Source of the DNA: Cladocopium goreaui
Taxonomy: Eukaryota; Sar; Dinophyceae; Suessiales; Symbiodiniaceae
Assembly (NCBI GenBank): GCA_947184155.2
Contig: CAMXCT020000127.1
Span: forward strand, 185,414 to 249,413
Direction: 5' to 3'
DNA: 64,000 nucleotides
Positions 31,871 through 43,126 of this stretch are shown here, piece by piece. Made by a program: the position numbers and the translations under genes. The notes under the pieces were generated by a model. It ran no database searches. It was not told the origin of the DNA and worked only from the letters and a program-made list of their open reading frames with translations. Each line of letters begins with the position of its first letter. The stretch's first letter is position 1.

Positions 31871-34044
31871 CAACCACCTCAAGACCCTCAAAAAAGAACA
31901 GCCCCAGCCACTACACGGGCTAAAGTTAGTTATCAAAGAAGAGTGTTGCCGACGAATGACCAACCAGAATTCCCATCGCTCGAACTGTTGGCGGCCAGAG
32001 ACCTTTTGGCACCTGACACATGGAAGTGCAAACGTGCGCAAGTTAGCCTCAAAGCAACTATTGAATTGATGTCCCTATGTTGGGTACAATCATGGAGCAA
32101 AATGGTGATGGACTCCTAGAAGACTCCCACATGCCCGTCGGATGGCCACTCCAAATTGATGGTGCTGTCAGAGAATGTTATATTCACCGAGCCGCTAGCC
32201 TACAAGAATTAGATGATATGCTCAAAGAATGTGACATGAAAAGGGATTCAGTTGAAATCAACCACGACGCGCCTCAATGGTCCCATCATGCAGTGTGGAA
32301 CCGACGGTATATGGAACCGAAACCAGGATATACACTGGAACAACTACTGGGGAGGTCCGTTTTTGCGCGCCTGCTTTTTGTTGTGTTTTGAGGACCAAAA
32401 AAGGTTCCCCTTCTTTGTCATATTGTTTTGCTCCAATTTCATAGCCTTGAGGCCCTTGAGGCCTGACTCGAAGCCTGCCTCGAAGCCTGCCCCGAGGTGT
32501 TTTGTTCTAATTTCATGGTCTCGCGACACTGGAGTTCGAGACTTGCATTGAGGCCTGCCTCCAACTTTGTTTTATCCCATAAACTTTTTGTTTTTGCAAT
32601 TTCCATAACCTTGCGGCCTCGAGGCTTACCTTGAGGCCGTCCCTTTGGGCCAGCTGCGGACGAGGCAGCACAGTTACCAACTACTTCAAATTTAGCCTTA
32701 CTAGGACTTCAACAATAGTATCGTTTATTTCAAGTTGAAGCTGATTTCACCAGCAACAGCTGCGACTGGAATCTTGAACTGTTGGAGGCCCTTATTGCCA
32801 ACTCGGTATTGGTTTGTGTGACGTCGCTGCGTTTCGCGCAGCTGAAGAAGGTGCTTGGGTGGGCTCAAAACCGGACCTCCAAGGAGGCACTGGATTCAAC
32901 CTGTTGAGGGTCCAGTTTTGGACCCCCCTGCAAAGGAAACGTGTTTAAAAAGGGTCAGAAAGTGGACCCCTTGAAATCAAAAGTGGTCTCCCCTGGAGGG
33001 TCCAGTTTTGGTCCCTTCATTGTGGCAAATCTGTTGAAACGTTTATTTCAAGTTGAAGCTGATTTCACCAGCAACAGCTGCGACTGGAATCTTGAACTGG
33101 GAAGGCCCGTTTTTGCGCGCCTGCTTTTTGTTGTGTTTTGAGGACCAAAAAAGGCCCCCTTCTTTGTCATATTGTTTTGCTCCAATTTCCATAGCCTTGA
33201 GGCCCTTGAGGCCTGGCTCGAAGCCTACCTCGAAGCCTGCCCCGAGGTGTTTTGTTCTAATTTCCATGGTCTCGCGACACTAGAGTTCGAGACTTGCATT
33301 GAGACCTGCCTCCAACTTTGCTTCATCCCATAAACTTTTTGTTTTGCTGCAATTTCCATAAGCCTTGAGGCCGTCCCTTTGCGCCAGCTGCGGCCTAGAA
33401 TTCTAGCGAGGCAGCACAGTTACCAACTACTTCAAATTTAGCCTTACTGGGACTTCAACAATGGTATTATATAGTTTCGAGTCCCCGTGAGCCTCGCTTT
33501 GTCCTTGTGCCAATACGTTTTGCGTCCGAGGCGTGGCCTCGGCCAGGCCTCGCCGAGCCTCGAAGCGCCTCGATTGCAGGCTTTGCAACAAAACAGAAAG
33601 GGAAAGATTGTCATGATCAAGGCAAGCAGGTACATGGAGCTAGTTTTGGGTTCCTTTTTGGCACCTCAAACTGATATGATTTTTGGAGACGGAGTTGGGG
33701 CCTCCCTTGTATGGGCTGACTCCGAGTCATATGAAGTTCAAACAAATGATGTCTTGCGTGCAGTAGCGGCCATTCAGCATCTCTCATCCCCCATGCCACC
33801 CGATAGCCCCTTCCTAAGAGCGTTAGGGACAACAGCTGCTCTCAAAGCCCCACCACAAACTGACACCTTAGCGCAAAGAGCCCTGGAGGAATGGGAACGC
33901 ACTTTGTGTGAAAACAAGGCAGGGGCAATCCTCGCAGAGGTGCAAGCCGGCCGACCAACTATAATCCACAAAGATGGTGGCGAAATGCTCATTGCCATTG
34001 TCCTTGACAGGCCACTAGCGGAAGCGAAGGAACTAGTTGATGAC
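31871..34044 (+). pseudogene. Helicase C-terminal region, part 2
   Basis: Resumes the frame lost at 22834 (PQDPQKRTAPATTR.., DQPEFPSLELLAARDLL). A small insertion near 32065 shifts frame. Reading then gives MLGTIMEQNGDGLLEDS.. to PGYTLEQL at 32345. Low-complexity DNA (32346-33709) interrupts it before WADSESYEVQTNDVLRAV, and it runs to LAEAKELVDD at 34044. The intact version of this stretch is at 42210-43126 (-). The last part of the gene is inverted (34045-34962). Confidence 0.7.
32346..33709. repeat. Low-complexity insertion with internal duplication
   Basis: Splits the helicase between caact and atgggctgac, as comparison with 42740-42760 shows. A block of about 370 bp (ttttgcgcgcctgctttttg.. 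and runs of gaggcc/gaagcct) occurs at about 32355 and 33105. A 49-base segment, agttgaagctgatttcacca.., occurs at about 32733 and 33051. No gene supported. Confidence 0.75.
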
Positions 34045-34962
34045 CAGAACTGCTTTTCCAATCATCATACTGCATCAAACTTGCGGTTGCGGTAGGCACT
34101 ACTGTGCTAGTGCACTTGCAATTCGTTTTCATGGTATGGGAGATTGTACTCGTCATCAGTGCGTGGCGATATCTGTGCATTGAGTTCTTCTGATGATGTG
34201 CTGGCTCCCCTGGCTGTATGGTGAAGCTGCAGTATGGCTTTCTGCGCCTGGGTTACTTCGTAACTGGCAGATATGGTAACTATCCAAGATACAGCCAATC
34301 TGACGGAGTTGCGTCTTTGATAGGAGTCGGTCGCTCCATTCCAAAGGACTAAGTTGTCTACAGGTTTGTCGGTAGACGTAAAGCCTCAGGGCATTCAGCT
34401 GACACTTACCGTGTTGCTTGGTGGAGAAAGGGCATGGGGAGGTGTGGTGAAGATCATTTGGCCGGTCGAAAGATTGGTTGAGCGAAGGTCAAACGGCGAC
34501 GGGCACCATGGCTAGATGTACTTTGACATCGCACTACACTACCATGCAACAATTAAGGTAGAACAACACGAACAAAACAACTTACAAACCCTGAAAAGGA
34601 TTATTATAACCGCTCCCCACCGCCTCCCGTCCCATACTGGCTCCGGCATGCTGACAGCAAAGGTAGTCACAGCGGGCAGTAGTCAACCATGAGTACCCCA
34701 TGGTGACAACGCCGCTCAACCTAGGTCAAGTTACAGGCTGAATGCATGGATGGGAAACTTGGGTACTCTACGTTACCTCGAGTGGCTTTACTGGAACTGC
34801 ACGTGTGAGGTGGTGCGAGGTTCTCCACTGCTACTAGCGCCACTGGCTGCAGCAGTGGTGGGGTGGATCACTGCTCTCCGCTGGTCTCATCATTTGGGCG
34901 ATGAGTGGGTGGGTTTGTTTTTCGCGTAGGATCCGCGTCATTTCGCGAGTGAATGCTGTAGG
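34045..34962 (-). pseudogene. Inverted 3' end and 3' UTR of the helicase gene
   Basis: Reads on the minus strand from 34962: TAFTREMTRILREKQTHPLIAQMM, then SSDPP and a stop, then sequence matching the 3' UTR of the copy at 41918-42240. The forward gene stops exactly at the Asp-Asp that precedes this in the intact copy, so the segment is a clean inversion of about 0.9 kb. Confidence 0.75.
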
Positions 34963-35655
34963 GAGCGGACTCTGAGTGTGCTCTGAGTGTCGTAGCCTCG
35001 CTGTCATTTTCACCTTAGATCATGTTTCACTCTCCTGTTTCACTGCGGTAGTTTTTCTCACCACTTCGTTGCGACCCGGCTTTGTCGGTGTTTGCTTCAA
35101 GTGTCAGGGTGAATGTCATACCGTGAAGGCTGCTCTTTGTGATCTCGGGGATCCTGGCTGGGGGGATCCCTGGTTTCCGCATTGAGCTTTGTTGCTTCCT
35201 GCACCCTTTGAAGTGGCCCATGGTGGTTTTTGTGGTTTTTCCTGTTGTTGTTTTGTTTTATGGGCCTGCGTCAACATGACACATAAGTTGTCATCTGCAC
35301 GCGCCGAGATGATACTAAGCTCTCACCTCTTGCCTCACAGATCTTTTTCACCCATAAACTGGAACCTGTCACGTCACTGCTTTGTGGTTGTGTGGTTGTT
35401 TGTGTTTTGTGTGGGTTGTTTTTGTTTGTGTTTGTTTTTGGTGTTGTTTTTGCTTTTGGTTCTTTGTGTTTCGGTTCTTTTTCTCTGATAACGTGACAAG
35501 GGAATAGGACTATGTATCGGTCCTGTACCAGTTTACTTTTGCGGCCACTACAGCTTCGGCCCCTGATGAATTAATTAATTAATCTCATATGCAACATGCT
35601 TGGTAACATGTTGAACGACCTGGCGGAAGCCATACGGCGTTGGACGGAAAAAAAA
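34963..35655 (+). mobile_element. A-tailed retroposon, copy 1
   Basis: Starts gagcggactctgagt and ends tggcggaagccat..cggcgttggacgg plus A8. Matches 43731-44340 (-) along its length, with diverged G/T-rich middle parts. It lies directly before copia element 2 Gag and probably removed or hid the Gag start. No ORF and no tRNA boxes recognised. No target duplication seen for this copy. Confidence 0.65.
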
Positions 35656-36407
35656 CCTCCAAAGGGAAGTCCAAAGGTAAGAACGATAAGGGTAAAGGAA
35701 AAGGTGTTGGCAAAGATACCTCAAAACGTGTTGCAACCCAAAATGATCAATGTTTACATTGCGGCAAGTATGGTGACTTTAAAAGGGACTGTTGGAAGTT
35801 GAATGGAAAACCTGGTGCTTCTAGAGTGAACCAAGTCTCAGACGAGACCCAGAGCGTTGCTGGCAGTGCTGCGCCTTCGACAGCTTCGACTTCTTTGCCT
35901 TCAAGTGCTAGCGCTGTGCGTCTCTTTAGCACTATGGCCTCACCTGTGATCGAAGAGCTTTGCAATGAAGATTCTGACTTTGAATTGCGCGACCTCATTG
36001 TTTATGATGCTGGTGGCAACATCAACATGGTTTCACATGCTGAAGTTTCATTTGATGACAACCTTTGCATGGCCGACACAGCATACATGGAGCGTTTTGT
36101 GCACTTTGATATTTCATATAGTGATGATGATGATGATTCATGGACTGTTTGCAATTCACCCAGCTTTGACTTGCTTTCCAGTGATGTTTGCATTTCTGAC
36201 GAAGTGGACTGTATTCGAGCAATTGGGTCTACCAGCCCTACGCCTGTGGAGGTGGTGCTGGACTCTGGTGCTGATGGCTCGGTTTTACCACTTGAATATG
36301 CCCACATTGGTTTGCACCATGAAAGTTTTCACAAGGACTCTGCATATGTTGATGCCCAAGGTAAGCCAATAAATGTGCGGGGAGCTGGATTGCTGAAGTC
36401 CAACTAG
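35656..36407 (+). pseudogene. Copia 2 Gag C-terminus and protease
   Basis: The Lys/Gly-rich tail leads to the zinc knuckle CLHCGKYGDFKRDCWK and an acidic spacer with an Asp run (gat repeats near 36121). The aspartic protease active site VVLDSGADGSVLPLEYA (about 36250-36300) follows. A stop at 36407 and a frame change at 36413 break the polyprotein. Confidence 0.8.
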
Positions 36408-36412
36408 GATCA

Positions 36413-37643
36413 GTGCGTTTCAAAGAGCGTTTCATTATTGCTGCTGTCACTTCACCACTTATTTCAATGGGTAGACTGTTGAAGGATGGATGGTGTTTGG
36501 AAAACAGTGGTGGTACTATGAAACTTGTGAGAGCTGGCAGGAGCATACCAGTTCATTTCAAACGAAACTCACTTTGTGCACATGGTAGCATTAGGATGCT
36601 GAATGTTGTGGGCGATTCTTCAACGCCCACTGCCCAAGAGTGCAAGGAACACGTCAGAGCCCTTGCGTTGAGTGAACCACTTTCAAGTCTTGGTCGAGGT
36701 TGGATTCAACTTTCTGAAAATGTTTATGCACTGCGTAGTATCTCACCTCAACATGTTGATACAACTTTTTGCGTGAGTGATGCACTATTGTGGTTGCGTA
36801 CAACATTGGTCAAGCATGATGATGATACATGGCACTTGGATGAGTTTTGTGAAAATATTTCAGAAATGGACTCACGAGTTAGTCCAATTGAGTCTGCAAA
36901 GAAAGTTGTGGAGGTGATCACGATTGCCCACACGGAGTTTGTTCCACCTGAGGCCCTCGGTTTTTCAGTTTATGATGATGCGGTTGTACCTGCACTCTCA
37001 AGTTCTTTTCGTGCTTCAGCTTCATCCAGTTCAGCTCCATCTTCATCTGTGCCCAGGCCTGCAGCTGATGCCAGTGCAGCGCCTGACCCTGTTCCTGCTG
37101 CCGCTGGTGAACAAGAGCTGCCAGTGGCTGATAGAGAAGTTGGTGTAGAAGTTAGAGAAGTTTTGATAGATGGAGTGAAGCTGGACAGCAACTCATCGTT
37201 GAATACTTTGAGAGGTGCATGCGACACCCTTGGACTTTCGAAGGGAGGAGGCAAGGTCAAACTATTGCAAAGACTTTGGGAACACTTGCAAGCTCAAGAA
37301 CTTATTGCAGCTCACTCTGCAGAGCGCAACTTGCAAGGTGAACAGATGAGACCAGCTATAGGCCAACCAGTTCCTACTGAACCAACGGAAACGCAACGTG
37401 CCCAGCACAATTTGGTGCACTACCCATACGCTGCATGGTGTGAACTTTGTGTTGCAAATCATGCCAGGCAAGATGGACATGAACCTCAACCACATGTCGA
37501 CTCAGGCCACAGTTGTATTTCTTTCGACTTTGGCTATGCTGCACGAAACGATGATGATGACAAAATTTGTGCACTTTTCTTGCATGACAGGCACACTGGT
37601 GCCATGCATACGGTGCCTACACCCCAGAAAGGTGGACGTTGGC
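36413..37643 (+). pseudogene. Copia 2 SAP motif and integrase N-terminus
   Basis: After the protease C-terminal part comes a Ser/Ala/Pro-rich linker. Then a SAP-like DNA-binding motif (SLNTLRGACDTLGLSKGGGK, about 37195-37290) and the integrase zinc-binding HHCC region (HNLVHYPYAAWCELC) follow. The first catalytic Asp region reads CISFDFGYA. The frame ends in the SINE. Confidence 0.75.
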
Positions 37644-37662
37644 TCAACCACCTATGCACGGA

Positions 37663-37811
37663 AGGCGTCCCTGTGGAGTAGGAGTAGTTGGTAGGGCGTC
37701 GTTCTTGACGACGCGGACAGACTACCGGTGGTGGTTCGATTCCCCGCTGGTCCACAGGTAAGCCTCAAGTGTGGTGACCAGTCGAAAGACAATGGCGCCG
37801 GCCACAAAAAA
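37663..37811 (+). mobile_element. tRNA-derived SINE, subfamily 1
   Basis: Close copy of 19930-20075, with an extra gtagga in the A-box region. Perfect 19-base target duplication tcaaccacctatgcacgga at 37644-37662 and 37812-37830. Confidence 0.95.
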
Positions 37812-37830
37812 TCAACCACCTATGCACGGA

Positions 37831-38870
37831 GTTTTGCAGGTTCATACTTTGGCTTGGTCATGAAACAATTTCACTGAAGTGCGATCAGGAGCCTTCGACT
37901 TTGTCTTTGCTGGAGGCCGTGAGAAAAACATGTAGGTGCTTGGGAGTCAAAACAATTGTTGAGACCGTTGCCCCTGGCAGCCATGCTTCAAACGGAGCGG
38001 CTGAAGTCACAGTGAAGCTGCTTCGGCGTCAGGCCAATCTGCTGATACAGCAACTGGAACGTGTGTGGAATCCCAGAAGGTACAATTGGATGTCAACACC
38101 CTTTGTATTCATGGTCACTTCTTCATGCGGCATGGTTGCATAATAGGTACGTTGTGAAACAGGGACACACTGCTTATGAACTTTGTGCAGATAGAACCTA
38201 CAGTGGTCGAGTAGCCCTGTTTGGTGAATGTGTCTTAGGATACCTACGACAGTCAGCCAAAGGAGCCCCACAATGGACGAAAGGCATTTGGCTTGGGAAA
38301 ACAATCAACAATGATGTCAACATCGTTGCAGTTCCTGGCAACAACCAACTGTTTGTGACACGTAGTATCAGAAGGTTTCCAAATGCGTGGAATGGTGAGA
38401 TGATGAGTCAGGTGGAGACCTGCCCTTGGCAATTTTCATATGCCTCTTTAGGTTCTCAGTTGATTTTGGCCAAGAGGATTGCTCCACCAACACCAGCCCC
38501 TTTTGTTTCAGCTCCTCTCAGGGATGAAGATGCAGAAGCAGTTCGAAATGTGCCGCCCACTCCAGTTGAGGCGCCACACAAACCTGTTGTTTTGCCTGCT
38601 CCAGTTTCTGGCGTACCAGCTTTGGAAGGTGATGCGTTGGATGAAACTATGGGACAAGCTGCTGAGGCGGGGTCCCTTCCAAGTGCAGTTGGACTGCAAG
38701 TTCCTTCGACTCCATTGGATGGAGCAACACATGCTGCAGGCAGTGCTTTGGAAGCACCTTCGAGAGGCAAGGACACTTCTTCAGGTGTCGTGCACCCACT
38801 TGAGACTGCATCGGGAGAGTCTGAGAGACCTGGGCCATCCTCAACCATTGCGGCACCAGAAACCGGTTGA
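37831..38870 (+). pseudogene. Copia 2 integrase core and C-terminal region
   Basis: The remaining catalytic residues are in LKCDQEPS and NGAAEVTVKLLRRQ. A frameshift near 38100 leads to HAAWLHNRYVVKQGHTAYEL and QWTKGIWLGKT, typical copia integrase C-terminal sequence, and then a Pro/Ala/Glu-rich linker that stops at 38870. Confidence 0.75.
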
Positions 38871-38871
38871 C

Positions 38872-39150
38872 TACTTTCGGATTTTGAGGGACGAGTGGAT
38901 CGATTTGGGCAATCCTTACTCCAGTGTCCCACCTGATGACACTTGAAACACTTGGTACGGCTTTTGAGAGTGCGAATGTCCTGTTGGAACTGCTTCTTCA
39001 CAGTTCCAACCTGGGAAAAACGGCGAGCTTTCTGCAGACGGGAAATCTCACTACGCTTCTCACGCCACGTCGCTGCAAGAATCTCGGCCGTCTCGAGCTC
39101 ATCAAAGACCTCGGTGGACTGATTCTCCTGAGCTGAAACGTCATGATCTG
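38872..39150 (-). pseudogene. Inverted Gag fragment of another element
   Basis: On the minus strand a coiled-coil-like charged segment (ETAEILAATWREKRSEISRL) leads to a different CCHC knuckle, CFKCHQVGHWSKDCP. It sits head-on inside copia 2 between the integrase linker and RT. The boundaries are approximate. Confidence 0.65.
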
Positions 39151-39152
39151 CC

Positions 39153-40712
39153 AGAAAAGCTGAAGCCTACGACTTTTCGTTGGACGAAGAGCTGAACAAC
39201 AAAAGTGATGATGTCAGTGATGCTGCTTTGTTGAAACAACTTTGTTTTCCTTACTCCACTACTGGACCTCAGCTTAGTGAAAGTGAGTTACTTCGAATTG
39301 ACACCATGGCCGATCACCTTGAAATCTCCAGGTTGAAAACAATGGGAGTCTTACTTCCTACCGATGGCTATGACTACAAAGGTCAAGCACCCAAAAGACT
39401 GACGACAAGAATGGTGAGAGCTTGGAGAGACAAACATATAGATGGAGAAAGAGTTTGGCTACGTCGATCGAGATACGTAGCGCGTGAATTTGCTTGGTTG
39501 AGTCCAGATAGACAAGATTTGTTTTCACCAGCATCTTCAGTGATCACAACAAGGTTACTGCCTACGCTCTTCATGAAGTGGAAGACTGATGGCTATGTGC
39601 TATGCTCAATAGATGTTGGTGATGCTTTTCTAATGGTTCCTCAAGAAGAACTCACACAGGTTACAAGCGTTGATGCTTCAGGTGCCACCATGGAGTTTGT
39701 CCTCGGCCGTGTGCTTCCAGGCCAGAGGAATGGGTCACAGATGTGGCACGATGCTTTTAGCAGTTTCTTGCGTGATGAGCTGAAGATCAACCCTTGTGAT
39801 GCATACCCCTGCCTACTTCGAGCTGAAAACTCAGAATGCGTCTTGCTGCTGCATGTCGATGATGTTCTTTGCTTGGTGAAAGAGAACTACCTGAACAACA
39901 CGTTGGTACCAGCTTTGCGTGCCAAGTACAAGATATCGTTGGATGTAGTTTGCAACGAGGGTGATGAACTTACGTTCTTGAAGAGAAAACATGTGATGGT
40001 CAGCCCAAACCAGCTAGCTATACAAAGCCACCCGAAACACCTTGAAAAACTGTTTGAGCTTTTGAAGATCAAACGCAGCCTGATGCCAAAGAAGACACCT
40101 GGCCACCCACTGTTGGATGAACCCGACAACTCCAAAGAGTTGGATGCCCAATATGCAAAGATATATAGATCATGTATTGGTATTCTTTTGTATATCTCCA
40201 GTGACTACATCGAATGTCAATACAGCATACGTGCGTTGTCGCAGTCGATGTCAAAGCCCACAGTGAACTCGTTTGCATGCTTGCGACACTTGTGTATGTA
40301 TTTGTTGGGATGCATGGAAAACTGTCTTATTTTGACTTACAAAGGTCACCATGGACTTTTGCACTACACCCCTGAGGACTACACGTTGGAAGTCTTTTCA
40401 GACAGTGATTGGGCGAAACACCGCTCAACAAGGAAATCAGTTTCTTCTGGATTCATATTCCTATTTGGGAACTTACTGTATTCAAGTTCACGATCACAGA
40501 AAGCAATAGCACTCTCTTCAGCAGAAGCTGAAATTTATGCAGCAACTAGCGCATGCTGCGATGGTGCACTGTTGGAATACTGCCTGTGTTTCATTGTTGG
40601 AGGAGAGAACAAAGTGGTCACCTTCATCAAGATGGACAACTCAGCAGGCAGATCCTTCTTTTTACGTTCTGGAGTAGGACGTATTCGGTTTTGTGGATGC
40701 AGCAAAGAGTGA
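39153..40712 (+). pseudogene. Copia 2 reverse transcriptase and RNase H
   Basis: RVT_2-type RT with SIDVGDAFLMVPQ and LLHVDDVLCLV. RNase H follows, with VFSDSDWAKHRSTRKS, ALSSAEAEIYA and KMDNSAGR. It is open in one frame until about 40690, where a frameshift moves the end to the next frame (SRENPADLGTKRL). Confidence 0.9.
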
Positions 40713-41599
40713 AAGAGAAAGGTTTAGTTCCTTCAAAAGTTCCCAGCCGTGAGAACCCTGCAGACTTGGGGACCAAACGGTTAGCAAAGGATAGGATGGA
40801 ATACCTCATGTGTTTGTGCAAAGTATACAACATGGACACCTCTGAGTTTGTTGGCATGAATGCCTATGACAAGATACAAGAACAGGACAACATGAAGGCC
40901 AGTATTCGACTTCTTAAAGAACAAGGATATAGCGCCCCCAAACAACTTCTGAGAATCCTCCTTCTCGCCTTGAGTCCTTCGGAAATGGCTATGGCAATCT
41001 CTACTGATGCAATTTCAGCTGACCTCAGCCCGAGCTCAAGCTTCATGGACTACAAGAATGTGATGATAGCAACCCTGCTTACGCTGCTCTGTGGTGCATT
41101 GGCTGTTTGCTTCTACCTGCGCTTTGCACTGGGAGTTGCGAGAGGCGAGACCTTCGCCAAAGGCATGGACCAAAAGTTGCATCAAGTTTTGGATATACTT
41201 GAGTATAAAATGGGTTGGGGAATATATGAAGGAAAAGCTGAAACCCTGCAAGAGAAACGTCGCCGTTATTTGGACAGTGAGATGCGTGAAGTTTCAGATG
41301 ACGAGTATTGGCGTCACATCCACTATGGGCCACCCTGGACCGATGAGCATGATCATGGAGAAGGAGAAAGATCAGAGTCTCCTCTATCTGATGATCCTGC
41401 AGTTCGTCCTTCACCTTTGCCGCCTGAACTGAGACAAGCGATGAGAGAAACAAATAGTGTGCTGAGAACCAGAATCGAAAGACTGGAATGTGAATGGGAT
41501 GATGCCCAGATTCACAACAATAGTTTGCTGATGGCGCAAATTGAAGGGCAAATCAGAGAAGCCCATGGAATGATGTACACCGATGTAGATGAGACTTGA
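40690..41599 (+). CDS. Copia 2 C-terminal extension with a membrane segment
   Basis: After the RNase H end (about 40770) the frame stays open for about 270 residues, ending YTDVDET. It has one strong hydrophobic segment (VMIATLLTLLCGALAVCFYL, about 41056-41120), then a basic/acidic helical part. Most copia Pols stop soon after RNase H. The position is that of an env-like gene, but there is no signal peptide or glycoprotein feature, and it could equally be a fused host tail. Confidence 0.55.
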
Positions 41600-41740
41600 A
41601 AAGTCTTACAAAGCTGTGTACAGAAGTTTTTTGGAAAATGGATGGACATGCGATCCAAAGCCCTTTGCCAAGAAGGCTTAGCTGACAGCCTTTTTGGATT
41701 GAAAGTTTAAATTTCAGTCAAAATCCGAAGGAAATTGACT

Positions 41741-41917
41741 GAGGCGGGGTGAACAACATTTCACTCCATGGAACATAGCATGGATATGCAGTACAAATGC
41801 ATGTCTAAGCAGTTTAGCATGTCTTGGCATGGAAAGACTTCATGTCATGTCAGTTGCAATACATGTCCAATTCATGTGTCAACTATGGATGTTACCGTAG
41901 GCGTTTTTGTGCGAGGA
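41741..41917 (+). repeat. Copia 2 polypurine tract and truncated 3' LTR
   Basis: gaggcgggg followed by TGAACAACATTT at 41750. The LTR continues only to about 41917, where helicase 3' UTR sequence begins. No matching 5' LTR is present, so its length is unknown. Confidence 0.5.
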
Positions 41918-43126
41918 TCAAAAGGGCGCTGCCAATCAAAAACAGCGACGGGCGCCATGGCTTGATGTACTTTGACATCGTCCTACGCTACCCTAAAACA
42001 CTACAATAAGTAAGGTCCCCGAGAAAGGATATTATAATCCCCCCCTCCTCCTCACTTCCCTCATTGACACCAGCAAGCTTACCACCGGATTAGCTGCAAT
42101 AGGCAGTGGTCAACCATGGGTACCCCATGGTGACCGAACCTCAGAACCACGTTCTTAAAAATGGCTAATATCATGCCAAATGTGGGTACCCCACGTTAGC
42201 TCTAGTAGCTTACTGAAACTGCACGGACTGACTGGGGCAGGAGTTATCACGGCTACCGGAGCTACTGATTGCGGCATTTGCAGGGGGTGGGTCACTGCTT
42301 TCGGCTGGTTTCATCATTTGGGCAAGTAGTGGATGACTTTGTTTTTCGCGCAGGACTCTGGTCATTTCACGAGTGAAGGCTGCAGGGTCATCCACTAGTG
42401 CTTTTGCTTCCGCTAGTGGCCTGTCAAGGACAATGGCGATGAGCATTTCGCCACCATCTTGCTGAATTAGGGCTGGTCGGCCGGCTTGCACCTCTGCGAG
42501 GATTGCCCCTGCCTTGTTTTCACACAGAGTGCGTTCCCATTCCTCTAGGGCTCTTTGAGCCAGGGTGTCAGTTTGTGGTGAGGCCTTGAGAGCTGCCGAT
42601 GTCCCTAACGCCCGTATGAAGGGGCTGTCCGGTAGCGTGGGAGCTGGGATATGTTGGATAGCTGCTACTGCACGCAAAACGTCATTAGTTGTGATTTCAT
42701 ACGAAGGGGACGTTTTTTTGCTTATGGTAGGCTCGGAATCAGCCCATAGTTGCTGTAGTGTGTATCCTGGTTTTGGCTCCATGTACCGTCTGTTCCATAC
42801 TGCATGGTGAGACCATTGAGGTGCGTCATGGTTGATTTCAGCTGAGTCTCTTTTCATGTCATATTCTTTGAGCATGTCGTCTAATTCTTGCTGGCTCGCG
42901 GCTCGATGAATGCAACATTGCCTGACAGCACCATCAATGTGCAGTGGCCATCCTACGGGCATGTGGGAGTCTTCAAGGAGTCCATCACCATTTTGCTCTA
43001 TGATTGTGCCTAGCATGGGGACATCAATGGTTGCCTTAAGGCTAACCTGTGCACGTTTGCACTTCCACGTGTCGGGTGCTAAAAGGCCTCGGGCAGCCAA
43101 CAGTTCAAGCCATGGGAACTCTGGTT
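41918..43126 (-). pseudogene. Second copy of the helicase 3' portion
   Basis: An undamaged version of the helicase C-terminus: EDQPEFPWLELLAARGLL down to DNSCPSQSVQFQ and the stop at 42210, followed by a 3' UTR (42209-41918) that matches the inverted block at 34045-34962. The 5' part is absent: homology ends at about 43126 and unrelated sequence follows. It is therefore 5'-truncated, as retroposed copies often are. Confidence 0.75.

Larger units (their letters stand above)
22830..31875 (-). mobile_element. 9-kb LTR retroelement without pol (22835-31870)
   Basis: LTRs of about 1565 bp at 22835-24399 and 30305-31870 start TG and end CA. Target duplication CAACC flanks it (22830-22834 and 31871-31875). 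A primer-binding site (30289-30304) and a polypurine tract (about 24400-24410) show minus-strand orientation. The 5.9-kb interior has small ORFs and tandem repeats but no protease, integrase, RT or RNase H. This fits a large retrotransposon derivative that depends on another element's proteins. Copia element 1 has the same primer site, so its family is a candidate helper. Confidence 0.9.
35656..41917 (+). mobile_element. Copia (Ty1)-type retrotransposon 2, broken
   Basis: Order Gag knuckle, protease, SAP motif, integrase, RT, RNase H, as in Ty1/copia. The 5' LTR and most of Gag are missing, a SINE splits the integrase, an inverted Gag fragment lies between integrase and RT, and there are several frameshifts. 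A polypurine-like gaggcgggg precedes a TGAACA LTR start at 41750. Confidence 0.85.

Noticed and set aside
34985-35015. Spliced-leader relic at the 5' end of the A-tailed retroposon
   Set aside because: CGTAGC and CATTTT are present but separated by extra bases in both copies; too weak.
40690-41599. A true viral envelope gene in copia 2
   Set aside because: One membrane segment only, no signal peptide, cysteine pattern or cleavage site; described only as an extension.
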